DNA of 64,000 bases from Nanobdellota archaeon (GTDB lineage: Archaea > Nanobdellota > Nanobdellia > Pacearchaeales > GW2011-AR1), in assembly GCA_027858295.1 (NCBI GenBank), contig JAQICZ010000004.1, positions 1 to 64,000 of the forward strand, given 5' to 3'. The notes under the pieces were generated by a model that saw only the letters and a program-made list of their open reading frames with translations, did not search any database and was not told the origin of the DNA. The position numbers and the translations under genes were made by a program. Positions 18,430-27,801 of the stretch are shown here, in pieces (the first letter of the stretch is position 1; each line of letters opens with the position of its first letter).

Positions 18430-19149
18430 ATGAAAATTGATAATGAAAGGAAACTTATGACAGAACTAAAAAAAGATATTGATAATACAAGCAAAAAAAA
18501 CATTATTATTTTGGCTGGGCATTTTCCTTTAATATACACAACGAAGGGAGCCATTGAAGCTATTCACAGATGGGGAGAATTTTCTCCTTATACATTAGAG
18601 CTTGGATGTAAAATTGGCAAGTATGCCAAACAGGAGGGGAAGGATATAAAATTTGTATTCTTTGTTGATGATCATATTTATGAAGAATTGTGCGAAGTAA
18701 AGGACAATACAAGAAGTACATTTAGAAGAAATCTATACAGGAAAAAATCAAAGAAAGATGCAAAACCCCAAGAAAATTTCGAAAAAATCATGAAGAAATA
18801 TGAATTTTCCGAAAAAGACATAATAAGACAGAACCAGAATAAAAAAGGAAGGGAGAGCTCAATATACTTCTCAGAAAAAATACTCCGAGCAAAAAATGTC
18901 GATATTTTGAATGCATGCGCAAGAGAGTATACTACATTCATTGAAGATAAAAAATATTTTAACAAACAGGAAGACTATATAATTGCTTTCATCCCTAATA
19001 GGTGCAAAGAAAACATATGCGAAGTTGCACTTGATATTGAGATTAAAGATCTATCATCAACACATATCTTCATGGATTCATCTGCAACACTCTCAACGAG
19101 AGAAGAACTTTATTCTTTTGGCCGTGGGGTTAATTTGAGAAGAGACTGA
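18430..19149 (+). CDS. hypothetical protein, 239 aa
   Basis: Intact ORF; no family recognised. Confidence 0.65.
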   Translation: MKIDNERKLMTELKKDIDNTSKKNIIILAGHFPLIYTTKGAIEAIHRWGEFSPYTLELGCKIGKYAKQEGKDIKFVFFVDDHIYEELCEVKDNTRSTFRRNLYRKKSKKDAKPQENFEKIMKKYEFSEKDIIRQNQNKKGRESSIYFSEKILRAKNVDILNACAREYTTFIEDKKYFNKQEDYIIAFIPNRCKENICEVALDIEIKDLSSTHIFMDSSATLSTREELYSFGRGVNLRRD

Positions 19150-19290
19150 AGACGAATATTGCCTACAGACCTCTAACGACCAATCGCAAAATAAAAGACA
19201 TGCATAAGATATTTGAATCATAAATTGGTTCTAATATTACTAAATTCCTTCGGGATACCCCTTTGTTCTTTTGGGCAGGGGAGTAACAAT

Positions 19291-19686
19291 TTATATTTTA
19301 AGTAACTCCCTTAGTTTTTCTTTGATTTTTATAAAATCATCTTTACTGCTGAAGCCTATTTTGTTTTTCAATCTTGAACTATCCATAACCCTAACTTGAC
19401 TAAACAAAACAACACTTGTTTTACCCGTATTACTATTAAACGGATAATAGAATTTTCTCCTCCTACTTGTTGTTGAAAGAGGAATAATACAACATAATTT
19501 TCTATTAAAAACTTTTAATATCAATACAGGCCTTGCATACTTTTTACCCTTTCCATCTTCTTCGAAACCTATATTTTCTCCAATGCTCGCATACCATATC
19601 TCTCTCCTTATATCCAAGAGGATAATAATTATTGTTATTTATATTTCTTTTGACAGGCATCCAAATTCTGTAATCTTTTTTCATGA
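19291..19686 (-). pseudogene. MazF/PemK-like toxin with apparent N-terminal frameshift
   Basis: Main frame 19291-19617 (REIWYASIGENIGFEEDGKGKKYARPVLILKVFN). The preceding segment MKKDYRIWMPVKRNINNNNYYPLGYKER reads in another frame and joins at a (GA)4 run. Confidence 0.6.
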
Positions 19687-19820
19687 TTGCAAATTAAATT
19701 ATGAGTATAAAAGTTTGGTCGGATCTTTGGATAAATAGCTCTTATCCAAATTTTGACTGGCTCGAAAGTTTAATTCATTAAGAGATTGAAGAGTTAACTA
19801 TACAAAAAAACAAAGAATAA

Positions 19821-20010
19821 TTTCACTGCCGTTCAGGATTAATAAAAGGCAGTTAAATTATCACCTCTGGCATGAGTAAATATTGTATCATGAACAGGGG
19901 TAAGATAAATAATCATTGCCAGCTACAATAATCTCTTCATCAAAAACACACTCCAAATATGTATTTAGAATAACTCAACTGCCTTTTATCCATTACGAAC
20001 GGCAGTGAAT
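19821..20010. repeat. inverted pair of about 40-bp repeats (19821-19861 / 19971-20010)
   Basis: TTTCACTGCCGTTCAGGATTAATAAAAGGCAGTTAAATTA versus reverse complement ATTCACTGCCGTTCGTAATGGATAAAAGGCAGTTGAGTTA. Confidence 0.9.
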
Positions 20011-20097
20011 CTCTTTTTTCTAAACTATTTTTATCAATAATCTAAAAAATTATAATTGCACTTTTTGTTTAAAAAAAGGGAAAAGAAGCAATTAGAA

Positions 20098-20682
20098 TTA
20101 TTCCAAACCAACTTCTTCCTTGATTTCTGAAATTGCCTTGATTGCTATTGTAAAAAAGCCTGGTAGTTCTATTCCACAGTTTTCAATTTCTTTTATGATT
20201 TCTCTCGAGCAGTTTTCTGCGAATTTTTTGTCTTTGAATTTTTTATTTAGACCTTTTACTTCCATATCTGAAACTCTTTTTCCTCGCATTAGGGCGTAAG
20301 AGTGAATTAATCCGGTCAATGTTTCTGAGGCTGCTAGGGCGTGCTCGATTGGGTTTGCTCTTAGGTCGTTTGTGTGTGAAGGAATTTCTTTATAGCCAAA
20401 AACGTGAGAGACTATTGTGTCGATGAACTCTTGGTCGAAGCCTTGGTCTTTTAGAATTTGTGGAGCTAGAGAAATATGCTCTGATGGATTGTTTTTTGTT
20501 TGTGTCCAGTCGACATCGTGAAGAAGGCCGAGCATTGCATAATATTCTTCGTCTTGGTTTAGATGTTTTCCTACTGCTTTCATTATTGCTTCTGATTCTA
20601 GATAGTGATTCATTTCTGAGGGTTCTGGGTTAAATGATTTTAGAAGTTCTATTGCTTGTTGTCTTGTTATTGGGAGGGGCAT
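20098..20682 (-). CDS. HD-domain phosphohydrolase
   Basis: LLHDVDW HD signature and surrounding helices. Confidence 0.85.
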   Translation of the reverse strand: MPLPITRQQAIELLKSFNPEPSEMNHYLESEAIMKAVGKHLNQDEEYYAMLGLLHDVDWTQTKNNPSEHISLAPQILKDQGFDQEFIDTIVSHVFGYKEIPSHTNDLRANPIEHALAASETLTGLIHSYALMRGKRVSDMEVKGLNKKFKDKKFAENCSREIIKEIENCGIELPGFFTIAIKAISEIKEEVGLE

Positions 20683-20725
20683 GAGTAGATTAAGGGATTG
20701 GGGTTTTTAAATTTCCGGTTTTGGA

Positions 20726-20806
20726 AAATTGCTTCGCGTTGCGAAGTTATTAAGGCAATTGAATTAATCTAAAATCATACTTGATTGGAGTTTAACAGAG
20801 AAGGCT
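20726..20806 (+). repeat. modular intergenic repeat with 5' hairpin
   Basis: TTGCTTCGCGTTGCGAAGTTATTAAGGCAATTGAATTA...TTTAACAGAGAAGG. Confidence 0.75.
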
Positions 20807-20819
20807 TAAATCCTTTAAA

Positions 20820-21551
20820 TTATTTTGATACTTTCCACATACACTCAAAATATTCCTTAAAAGATTTTGCCATTTCTTTATTTTCTATTAATATTATAAA
20901 TGGCACATTTTCTTCTGTTGATGAATAAAGTGCTATCTTATTTGCATAGAGATTCATAACTGAAGGTGTCTTGAATTCTTTTGGCAAAAACCTTAATTCC
21001 GTTAATTTTAACCTTGACAAATCTTCCTTTCTTTTTTCTGAATTCCTTGAAATTATCATTAGGCCTCTTACTTTAGTTCCATTTTTTATTCTTGCTTTAT
21101 GGAAGTGTTCTAAGAAATAAGGCAATAATTTTGAGGTTTCTCCTGATGAGCCAATTGAAAGCCATTCTTTAGGGGATTCTTTCAATATGTCTTCAAAGAC
21201 ATTCTTTATACCTTCTTTGCCCTTGTAAGTTTTAACATCTAATTTACTTCCAAAATTAGCCATATCTAAAAGATTTGGTAAAATTAAATCTAACTTATTC
21301 TCTTTTTCTTTTAACATCTCTTTTAGTCTACTTGGATTTGCAGCTTCAAAGAATTTCTTTTTTTCTGAAACTATTTGGCTTACTAACCCTTTTTCTACTA
21401 ACCTTTCTAGAATATCATATACGACTGCTCTATGAAGTCCTGATTTCTGTAATATTGCTGTCACTGGAGAAGAACCCAGCTCGATTAATGAGAGATATAC
21501 TTTTGACTCGTTTCTTGTTAGTCCTATTTCTTCTAATATCTTTGCATCCAT
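20820..21551 (-). CDS. TrmB-family transcriptional regulator
   Basis: GLTRNESKVYLSLIELGSSPVTAILQKSGLHRAVVYDILERLVEKGLV winged HTH. Confidence 0.9.
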   Translation of the reverse strand: MDAKILEEIGLTRNESKVYLSLIELGSSPVTAILQKSGLHRAVVYDILERLVEKGLVSQIVSEKKKFFEAANPSRLKEMLKEKENKLDLILPNLLDMANFGSKLDVKTYKGKEGIKNVFEDILKESPKEWLSIGSSGETSKLLPYFLEHFHKARIKNGTKVRGLMIISRNSEKRKEDLSRLKLTELRFLPKEFKTPSVMNLYANKIALYSSTEENVPFIILIENKEMAKSFKEYFECMWKVSK

Positions 21552-21639
21552 AGTTTAAACATTAGAGTTTTGTTTTTATATATTTGTCGTAATGGTTATT
21601 ATTACAAGTATTTAATAGGAATAAGTATATTTTGATTTT

Positions 21640-22095
21640 ATGAATAAAAAATTAAAAACTATTGATAAAATATTTAAAGATAACAAAAGCTTTGTTGCCG
21701 AGGGAGAAACAAATGTTGATCCGCAAGTATTGTCCCCATTCTCTCCAGAATATCCAGGAAATTTCGAGATAAAATCAGAATATGATATTCACCCTAAAAA
21801 TAAAGATATGAACATTTCTGAGCTGAATAAATTATTTGAAAATACTTGTGAGCAACTCTGGAAAAATGGATTTACTGAAAACATAGTAAGAGATTATTTC
21901 AAATATTCCTATGAAACAGGTATGGAAGATGCATATTGTTCCTTTTCTAGAAAAATTGGAGAAATTGAATTAGCTCTAAATACGGCTGGGATTACTAGCT
22001 ATATAGATATTCCTCTAAAGCAGAAAAGTTCAAAAAGCAAACCAAAAAAATATGATATAATAGAAGATCTGCAATTAAAGATGCTTCACTGGTAA
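21640..22095 (+). CDS. hypothetical protein, 151 aa
   Basis: Intact ORF divergent from a TrmB-type regulator. Confidence 0.65.
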   Translation: MNKKLKTIDKIFKDNKSFVAEGETNVDPQVLSPFSPEYPGNFEIKSEYDIHPKNKDMNISELNKLFENTCEQLWKNGFTENIVRDYFKYSYETGMEDAYCSFSRKIGEIELALNTAGITSYIDIPLKQKSSKSKPKKYDIIEDLQLKMLHW

Positions 22096-22248
22096 AAAAA
22101 ATTTCTTATTATAATTCAAGTAATTGGTCTGATTTTATTTTATCTCTTAATTATTTAGATGCCTAGAGATAAACAGAAGATATTAAAGAGTGAAATGTTA
22201 TCCTGAATCCGAAATAACATATAATAATATTTAATAAAACATAATCGA

Positions 22249-22560
22249 ATGACTTATGCTGTTTATATCACTGAAAGTTTTGAGAAGAAAACAGCTATGC
22301 TTTCTGAAAAAGAGAGAAGGAAGATTAAAAATGTATTTTTGAAATTGAAAAATAATCCATATATTGGGGATGCTATCAGATATAAATTTTTTAGAGAGAA
22401 GAGAATTAAGGAAAAAAGAATTTACTATTTAATTTATGAGGATTTGCAAATTGTTTTGGTTGTTGCTTTTGGCGGGAAAAAAACCCAACAGAGAACCATT
22501 AATGAGATTATTAGATATTTCCCAGAGTACAGGAAATATGTTGGGAGAATAAATAACTAA
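22249..22560 (+). CDS. RelE/ParE-like toxin
   Basis: VYITESFEKKTAMLSEKERRKIKNVFLKLKNNPYIGDAIRYKFFREKRIKEKRIYYLIYEDLQIVLVVAFGGKKTQQ. Confidence 0.8.
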   Translation: MTYAVYITESFEKKTAMLSEKERRKIKNVFLKLKNNPYIGDAIRYKFFREKRIKEKRIYYLIYEDLQIVLVVAFGGKKTQQRTINEIIRYFPEYRKYVGRINN

Positions 22561-22763
22561 GCTACTCTCTTTATCTTTCCTTGCTTTAAGTCTGATAAAC
22601 TTTTTTCAAATTGGTCAACTAGGTCTGTATCAATTTTTTTTATAACAAGAACATCATTTACTTCTTGCATTCCAATAACTGAACCCTCTGAGAGACCTAA
22701 GGAATTTCTTAATTTTAGGGGTATTACTATCTGGCCTTTTGAACTTAGTTTTGCTATTTCCAT
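22557..22763 (-). CDS. AbrB/MazE-type swapped-hairpin DNA-binding antitoxin
   Basis: MEIAKLSSKGQIVIPLKLRNSLGLSEGSVIGMQEVNDVLVIKK. Confidence 0.9.
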   Translation of the reverse strand: MEIAKLSSKGQIVIPLKLRNSLGLSEGSVIGMQEVNDVLVIKKIDTDLVDQFEKSLSDLKQGKIKRVA

Positions 22764-22853
22764 GTAAGAAAGTAAGAAAGTAGGATTTTTAAGGGTTTCG
22801 GAGAAAAGATTATTCGATTTAATAAATTCATGGAAATGCTCTGGATGAGAAAA

Positions 22854-22915
22854 AGGCAGATTGATATAAAGGCAGTTAAGATAGTCACTCCGCTGGGGAC
22901 GTTGGTTTTTTATCA
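22854..22915 (+). repeat. modular intergenic repeat
   Basis: AAGGCAGATTGATATAAAGGCAGTTAAGATAGTCACTCCGCTGGGGACG. Confidence 0.75.
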
Positions 22916-22980
22916 GGTTTTAATGAAGCATAAGATATTTTACTCCCAAAAGTGGACCATAAGAATAGAATTCACCATCT

Positions 22981-24510
22981 TTATTTTTTCTTTTTGTCAG
23001 CTTTCTTTTCAACCATTCCTTCTGGTTTCATTGTTGGAAATAAAATTATATCTCTTATTGATTCTGCGCCTGTCATTAAAATAACCATTCTGTCGATTCC
23101 CCAACCGATTCCACCTGTTGGAGGCATTCCTTGTCTTAGGGCATCTAAAAAATCTTCGTCTTTTTCGTGGGCTTCGTCGTCGCCTGCTGCTTTTTGTTCG
23201 TTTTGTTCATCAAAGGCTTCTTCTTGTTTGATTGGGTCATTGAGTTCTGAATATATGTTACCTAGTTCCATTCCTGCTCCTATTGGTTCACATTGTTCGT
23301 TTAGTCTTTCGTCGCCTCTCTTTCTTTTACAGAGCGGAGTTCCTTCTTTTGGTCTATCGTAAACATGAACTGGAGAAATTACTTGATGTTCTACAACTTC
23401 TCCTAAAATTTCTTCTACACACTTACCCCATCCTGGGTTTGCTGGAAGCTCTACTTTATTTTCTTTACAGAATACAATTAATTCTTCTACTGATGATTCA
23501 TTTACATTTATTTTTGTATACTCTTCAATTATTTCGGCTGTTGTTTTTCTAGGCCATGGTGCTTTCACATCCATTTCTACTTCTTTTCCGCCAACCATTC
23601 TTTTGATTTTTGTTGTTCCTAAGATTTTCAATGCTACAAATTCCCAACATTCTTCTATTAATTTCATCATATCATTATAATCTGCGTAAGCTTGATAGGC
23701 TTCAATCATTGTGAATTCTGGATTATGTGAATGATCTACTCCTTCGTTTCTGAAGTTCTTACAGATTGTGTAAACTTTTTCGAATCCACCAACAATTAAT
23801 CTTTTTAGGTATAGTTCTGGTGCAATTGATAAGTACATTGGCATATCCCAAGCATTAATGTGTGTTAGAAATGGTCTTGCTGAGGCTCCCCCGTGTTGGG
23901 CTTGAAGTATTGGTGTTTCAACTTCCATAAACCCTCTTTCATCCATAAATTCTCGCACTGCTTTGATAATTGCACTTCTTGTTTTGAAAATATTCTTTAC
24001 CTCTTGGTTCATAATTAAATCTAGATGTCTTTTTCTGTATCTTTCTTCTTTGTCTTTTAATCCGTAATGTTCATCTGGCATTGGGTAAACTGCTTTTGTT
24101 AAAACTTCTACTGCTTTAATAAGAATAGATAATTCTCCTCTCTTTGAACGCATAACTAAACCGGTTATTCCAACAAAATCTCCTGCCGATACATATTTTT
24201 TAAATAAGGCTCTTACTTCATCATCTGTTTCTCCATCTTGAGATACAATTTGAATGTAAGCATCTTGGTCTTGTAATTTTGCGAATGAAATTTTACCTAA
24301 ATCTCTCTTTGATATTAATCTTCCTGCAATCTTTACTTCATCTTGTGTTATTGTTTCTGCTGGCAAGTCTTTGTATTTTTCTTGTAATTCTGAACAGTTT
24401 GTTGATCTTTTGAAGGAATAAGGGAATGGTTCAACTCCGCTTTCTCTAAGCTCATTAATCTTCTTGATTCTTTCTTCAACTATTTGCTTTTCTCTGCCTT
24501 TTAGTTCCAT
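22981..24510 (-). CDS. lysS: lysyl-tRNA synthetase, class II
   Basis: Class II motifs FRNEGVDHSHNPEFTMIEAYQAYADY and GIGWGIDRMVILMTGAESIRDIILFPTMK. Confidence 0.95.
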   Translation of the reverse strand: MELKGREKQIVEERIKKINELRESGVEPFPYSFKRSTNCSELQEKYKDLPAETITQDEVKIAGRLISKRDLGKISFAKLQDQDAYIQIVSQDGETDDEVRALFKKYVSAGDFVGITGLVMRSKRGELSILIKAVEVLTKAVYPMPDEHYGLKDKEERYRKRHLDLIMNQEVKNIFKTRSAIIKAVREFMDERGFMEVETPILQAQHGGASARPFLTHINAWDMPMYLSIAPELYLKRLIVGGFEKVYTICKNFRNEGVDHSHNPEFTMIEAYQAYADYNDMMKLIEECWEFVALKILGTTKIKRMVGGKEVEMDVKAPWPRKTTAEIIEEYTKINVNESSVEELIVFCKENKVELPANPGWGKCVEEILGEVVEHQVISPVHVYDRPKEGTPLCKRKRGDERLNEQCEPIGAGMELGNIYSELNDPIKQEEAFDEQNEQKAAGDDEAHEKDEDFLDALRQGMPPTGGIGWGIDRMVILMTGAESIRDIILFPTMKPEGMVEKKADKKKK

Positions 24511-24637
24511 GTAATTTGATATGAAAGTCTATTTATAAGAATTTTGATGTTAAAATTTAGCCATCACCTGTTAGCCTGGAATTATTTTTACATTTAGTTG
24601 TTAATAAATTTAAATAAGCTAATTTACTATATCTAAT

Positions 24638-24859
24638 ATGAAAAAGAAAGTAACAAAGAGGAATCTTTTCAAAAGAGGCAACAATGAGAATAGCTGTAAT
24701 TCCCCGGGACACATGGGTGGGTTTTATTTTCTAGGATTTATCGGTTCGACAATTTATTATATTCAGCAATCTACGGAATTTTGGCCAGGAATTCTTGGGG
24801 CTTTGAAAGCTCTTGTTTGGCCTGCTTTTTTAGTTTACAAATTACTGGGATTAAATTAA
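24638..24859 (+). CDS. small membrane protein, 73 aa
   Basis: GGFYFLGFIGSTIYYIQQSTEFWPGILGALKALVWPAFLVYKLL hydrophobic pattern. Confidence 0.7.
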   Translation: MKKKVTKRNLFKRGNNENSCNSPGHMGGFYFLGFIGSTIYYIQQSTEFWPGILGALKALVWPAFLVYKLLGLN

Positions 24860-24888
24860 AATCTAATTATTATTTTAAGCCTAATTTA

Positions 24889-25416
24889 TTATCTAAAACC
24901 TAAAAATATTTCTTCAAATGTCTTTCTTTCACGAGCTGGTGGCTCTTTATCATAAAACCCGAGCGTAATTACATAAGGTATTACATATTCTTCTGGCAAG
25001 TTGAACATTTTTTTTATTTTTACTTCGTCTCTCCAGCCAACATAACATGTTCCAAGACCTAATTCTGTTGCTCTTAGGGTTAGATAGGATGAAGCAATAG
25101 ATACATCTCTTAGAGCTCTTATTTTGTTTGCGTCATCTACTCCTGAGATATTTTTTGTATATGCATTTGTATCTGAACAGCATATAATTAAAACTGGGGC
25201 ATCACAAACAAATTTTTGAACAAATACATCATTATCACTTAATTCTTTTTTGGCTTCTTTGCTTTTTATTACTAAATATTTTGAAGGTTGAGAATTATTT
25301 CCTGATGGTGCAAGTCTTGCTGCTTCTAGAACTTCTTTGATTAGATTATCTGAGACTTCCTTTTCTGAATAAGACCGTATACTTTTTCTTTTTTCTATTG
25401 CTTCCTTTAAATCCAT
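24889..25416 (-). CDS. nitroreductase family protein
   Basis: RKSIRSYSEKEVSDNLIKEVLEAARLAPSGNNSQPSKYLVI; C-terminal YVITLGFYDKEPPARERK. Confidence 0.9.
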   Translation of the reverse strand: MDLKEAIEKRKSIRSYSEKEVSDNLIKEVLEAARLAPSGNNSQPSKYLVIKSKEAKKELSDNDVFVQKFVCDAPVLIICCSDTNAYTKNISGVDDANKIRALRDVSIASSYLTLRATELGLGTCYVGWRDEVKIKKMFNLPEEYVIPYVITLGFYDKEPPARERKTFEEIFLGFR

Positions 25417-25518
25417 AATATTGTGATTTCTTTAGCTCTTATATACTTACTCGTTATGGTTTGATCTGTAATAGTGCACTATATTAATATATTGGAATTG
25501 CTTCTTTTCACTCAGAAT

Positions 25519-25580
25519 TGATAAGTTAAATTGTCAGTCGCGCTGCGTGCAGTAGGGGGTTTAATTAACAGAGAAGTTTG
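25519..25580 (+). repeat. modular intergenic repeat (core form)
   Basis: AAGTTAAATTGTCAGTCGCGCTGCGTGCA...TTTAATTAACAGAGAAGTTT. Confidence 0.85.
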
Positions 25581-25586
25581 GGGAAA

Positions 25587-26486
25587 TTATTTATAGAATC
25601 TTTTATTTATGTATAAACCTAAAATTCCAATTAGGAATAAGCCTGCCCAAGAAAAACTGAAATTGGCTGAATTTGTTCCTATGACATTTCCGGTTATTGA
25701 GTTTAGGGAAAAAGCTAATCCTGTTAAAATTGACAGAGTGAAGAAACCTGAAACAAGTCTTTTTTCTAGGGAAGATTGATTACTCTGAAGTTCTGGATGA
25801 ATTTCATGGACATATTGTTTAATGTCTTTTGATAGTTGTGTTCGTTCATTGATAAAGTTTTTATAAATAATTTTTGATGGAACTCTTTTCACTGAGGGTA
25901 GAAAAGGATTTAGGAGTTCATTTGATTTATTTTTATAAGAATCCCTTATTCCACTATCTCTTGAGTTGGATTTAACATTTCGTTCGGCTTTTTCTGTGAA
26001 AAAGTATTTTGAATTATCGAAGGATTCTTTTTTAGTAAATTCTGGGTCTACTCCCAAAGAAGCGACATAAATATTTTCTCTTAAATTGGAGTCCAAAGCA
26101 TTTTTTAAAATTTCTTCAACCTCATTAATAGTTTTCCCGGATTGAATATAATCATCCAGGATAAGCACTTTATCATACTTTTTAGAACCTTCAGCCTTAA
26201 TTCTTTTACTAACTTCTTCAGACAGTTCTGCCACATTTTTTTTATAATTTTTTTCCCCATAGATGTCGGAATTTGGATAAATTTCATAATTAACAAACTT
26301 TATATCTGGGGATTTTTTCCCAAATTTTTTAGATAACTTCCTTAATGTATAAAACAACGGCCTAACTGACTTATCTAATCCTATTATTAACGTGTCTTTA
26401 TCCCAAAGTCCTTTATCTTCCATTTTTTCTAGAAGCTTATAAGAATTATTTATAAATTCTTTATTTGTCTTGTATCCGTAAACCAT
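25587..26486 (-). CDS. phosphoribosyltransferase-like domain with C-terminal TM helices
   Basis: PRTase loop KVLILDDYIQSGKTINEV; C-terminal hydrophobic helices. Confidence 0.7.
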   Translation of the reverse strand: MVYGYKTNKEFINNSYKLLEKMEDKGLWDKDTLIIGLDKSVRPLFYTLRKLSKKFGKKSPDIKFVNYEIYPNSDIYGEKNYKKNVAELSEEVSKRIKAEGSKKYDKVLILDDYIQSGKTINEVEEILKNALDSNLRENIYVASLGVDPEFTKKESFDNSKYFFTEKAERNVKSNSRDSGIRDSYKNKSNELLNPFLPSVKRVPSKIIYKNFINERTQLSKDIKQYVHEIHPELQSNQSSLEKRLVSGFFTLSILTGLAFSLNSITGNVIGTNSANFSFSWAGLFLIGILGLYINKRFYK

Positions 26487-26539
26487 AAGATAAAAGGTGA
26501 AAAAATCTTTTTATAATTATTGTCAATGGATTGGATTAT

Positions 26540-26950
26540 TTAATTCTTTCCCAATTTCTCATCCAATGCCTTATTAACCATATAATCTGCCATTTTTTGG
26601 TATTTTTGGTTTCGCTTTACGTGAACGTAATGTATTTTGTCGAATCGATTTTGGAGCTTTTGAACTTCTAGGAATAATTCTTTCATTCTTGGGTTTTTTA
26701 CTCTGTATTCGCCTAAGAGTTGTTTGATTATTAGTTCAGAATCCATTATACAAGTTATTTCTCCTTGAGTGTATTTTGAGACTAGTTCTAGGGCCTTGAT
26801 TATTCCTTTGTATTCTGCAACATTGTTTGTGGCTGTTCCGATAAATGCTCCGTATTCTTCTAGGATTTTATCTCCGTCTCTTATTATTAATCCTATACCT
26901 GCGGGACCAGGGTTACCCCTTGCTCCTCCGTCTGAGTTTGTTGTTATCAT
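26540..26950 (-). CDS. RNase HI-family protein
   Basis: TTNSDGGARGNPGPAGIGLII...NNVAEYKGIIKALEL...IMDSELIIKQL. Confidence 0.9.
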   Translation of the reverse strand: MITTNSDGGARGNPGPAGIGLIIRDGDKILEEYGAFIGTATNNVAEYKGIIKALELVSKYTQGEITCIMDSELIIKQLLGEYRVKNPRMKELFLEVQKLQNRFDKIHYVHVKRNQKYQKMADYMVNKALDEKLGKN

Positions 26951-27228
26951 GAGAGAAAAAGATTGTTTTGATTAATAAATTTTATTGGTTAAGGTAGGGG
27001 AAGGAAATATGGAAGGCAGATTGATATGTTGAGTTAGTTCAGAATGAAACTCCACGAATCTACTTTATTCGTTCCGGTCCTCGGATTTCTTTTTTGAAAA
27101 TCCTGCGAGAACATTTCTTTCAGAAATATTTAAGAGGCTTAAAAAATTGAGCGTTTGTTTTTGGTGATCCAATAAAAATAATCATTATTTACTTCTGACA
27201 ACTAAAGACTAAGAACTAAGAACTTTCT

Positions 27229-27504
27229 TTAGATATGCAGAACTTTGAAGGCTTTGAAGTCTTGGAATTTTTCTACTCTTGCTTCTACGCCTCTTATAGT
27301 AGAATGCTTAGGTCCTTTTTTGCAGAGTTCTAACATTTTTCGGACTTCTTCTGGGTTTCCTTCAGCAAAAACTTCGACCCTTCCATCTTCTAGGTTTCTA
27401 ACGAAACCTTTTAGCCCTAGCTTCTCTGCGTTCTCTTTAATGAATGATCTAAAGAAAACTCCTTGAACCGTTCCAGAAATATATAATCTAACTGATTTTT
27501 TCAT
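27229..27504 (-). CDS. acyP: acylphosphatase
   Basis: VRLYISGTVQGVFFRSFIKENAEKLGLKGFVRNLEDGRVEVFAEG. Confidence 0.95.
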   Translation of the reverse strand: MKKSVRLYISGTVQGVFFRSFIKENAEKLGLKGFVRNLEDGRVEVFAEGNPEEVRKMLELCKKGPKHSTIRGVEARVEKFQDFKAFKVLHI

Positions 27505-27577
27505 TTTGCCTCTAGTCTTGTTAAGTTGAGCTATTATTAAAGGTTTTTGTGGTGGAGGACATGGATTAAGGAGAGGG

Positions 27578-27720
27578 TAAATTGCTTCGCTACACTAAGT
27601 TATTAGGACAACGCACCCGCGGCGCTTTACCCGCCTTTCGGCAGGGTGCGATTGCTCTGCTAAGGCCCGTTAAATTAGTATTGCAGGGACCGAGGTCGTT
27701 TGTTGGAAATTAACAAAGCT
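27578..27720 (+). repeat. modular intergenic repeat, GC-rich hairpin type
   Basis: CACCCGCGGCGCTTTACCCGCCTTTCGGCAGGGTGCGATTGCTCTGCTAAGGCCCGTTAAATTAG...GTTTGTTGGAAATTAACAAAG. Confidence 0.75.
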
Positions 27721-27801
27721 TGAGGGCATTGTTGGAAGAGTGGTAGAGATGTATTCATTCAGCGACATTAATCATTTAAAGTTACTTTTCCAATTATTAT
27801 T

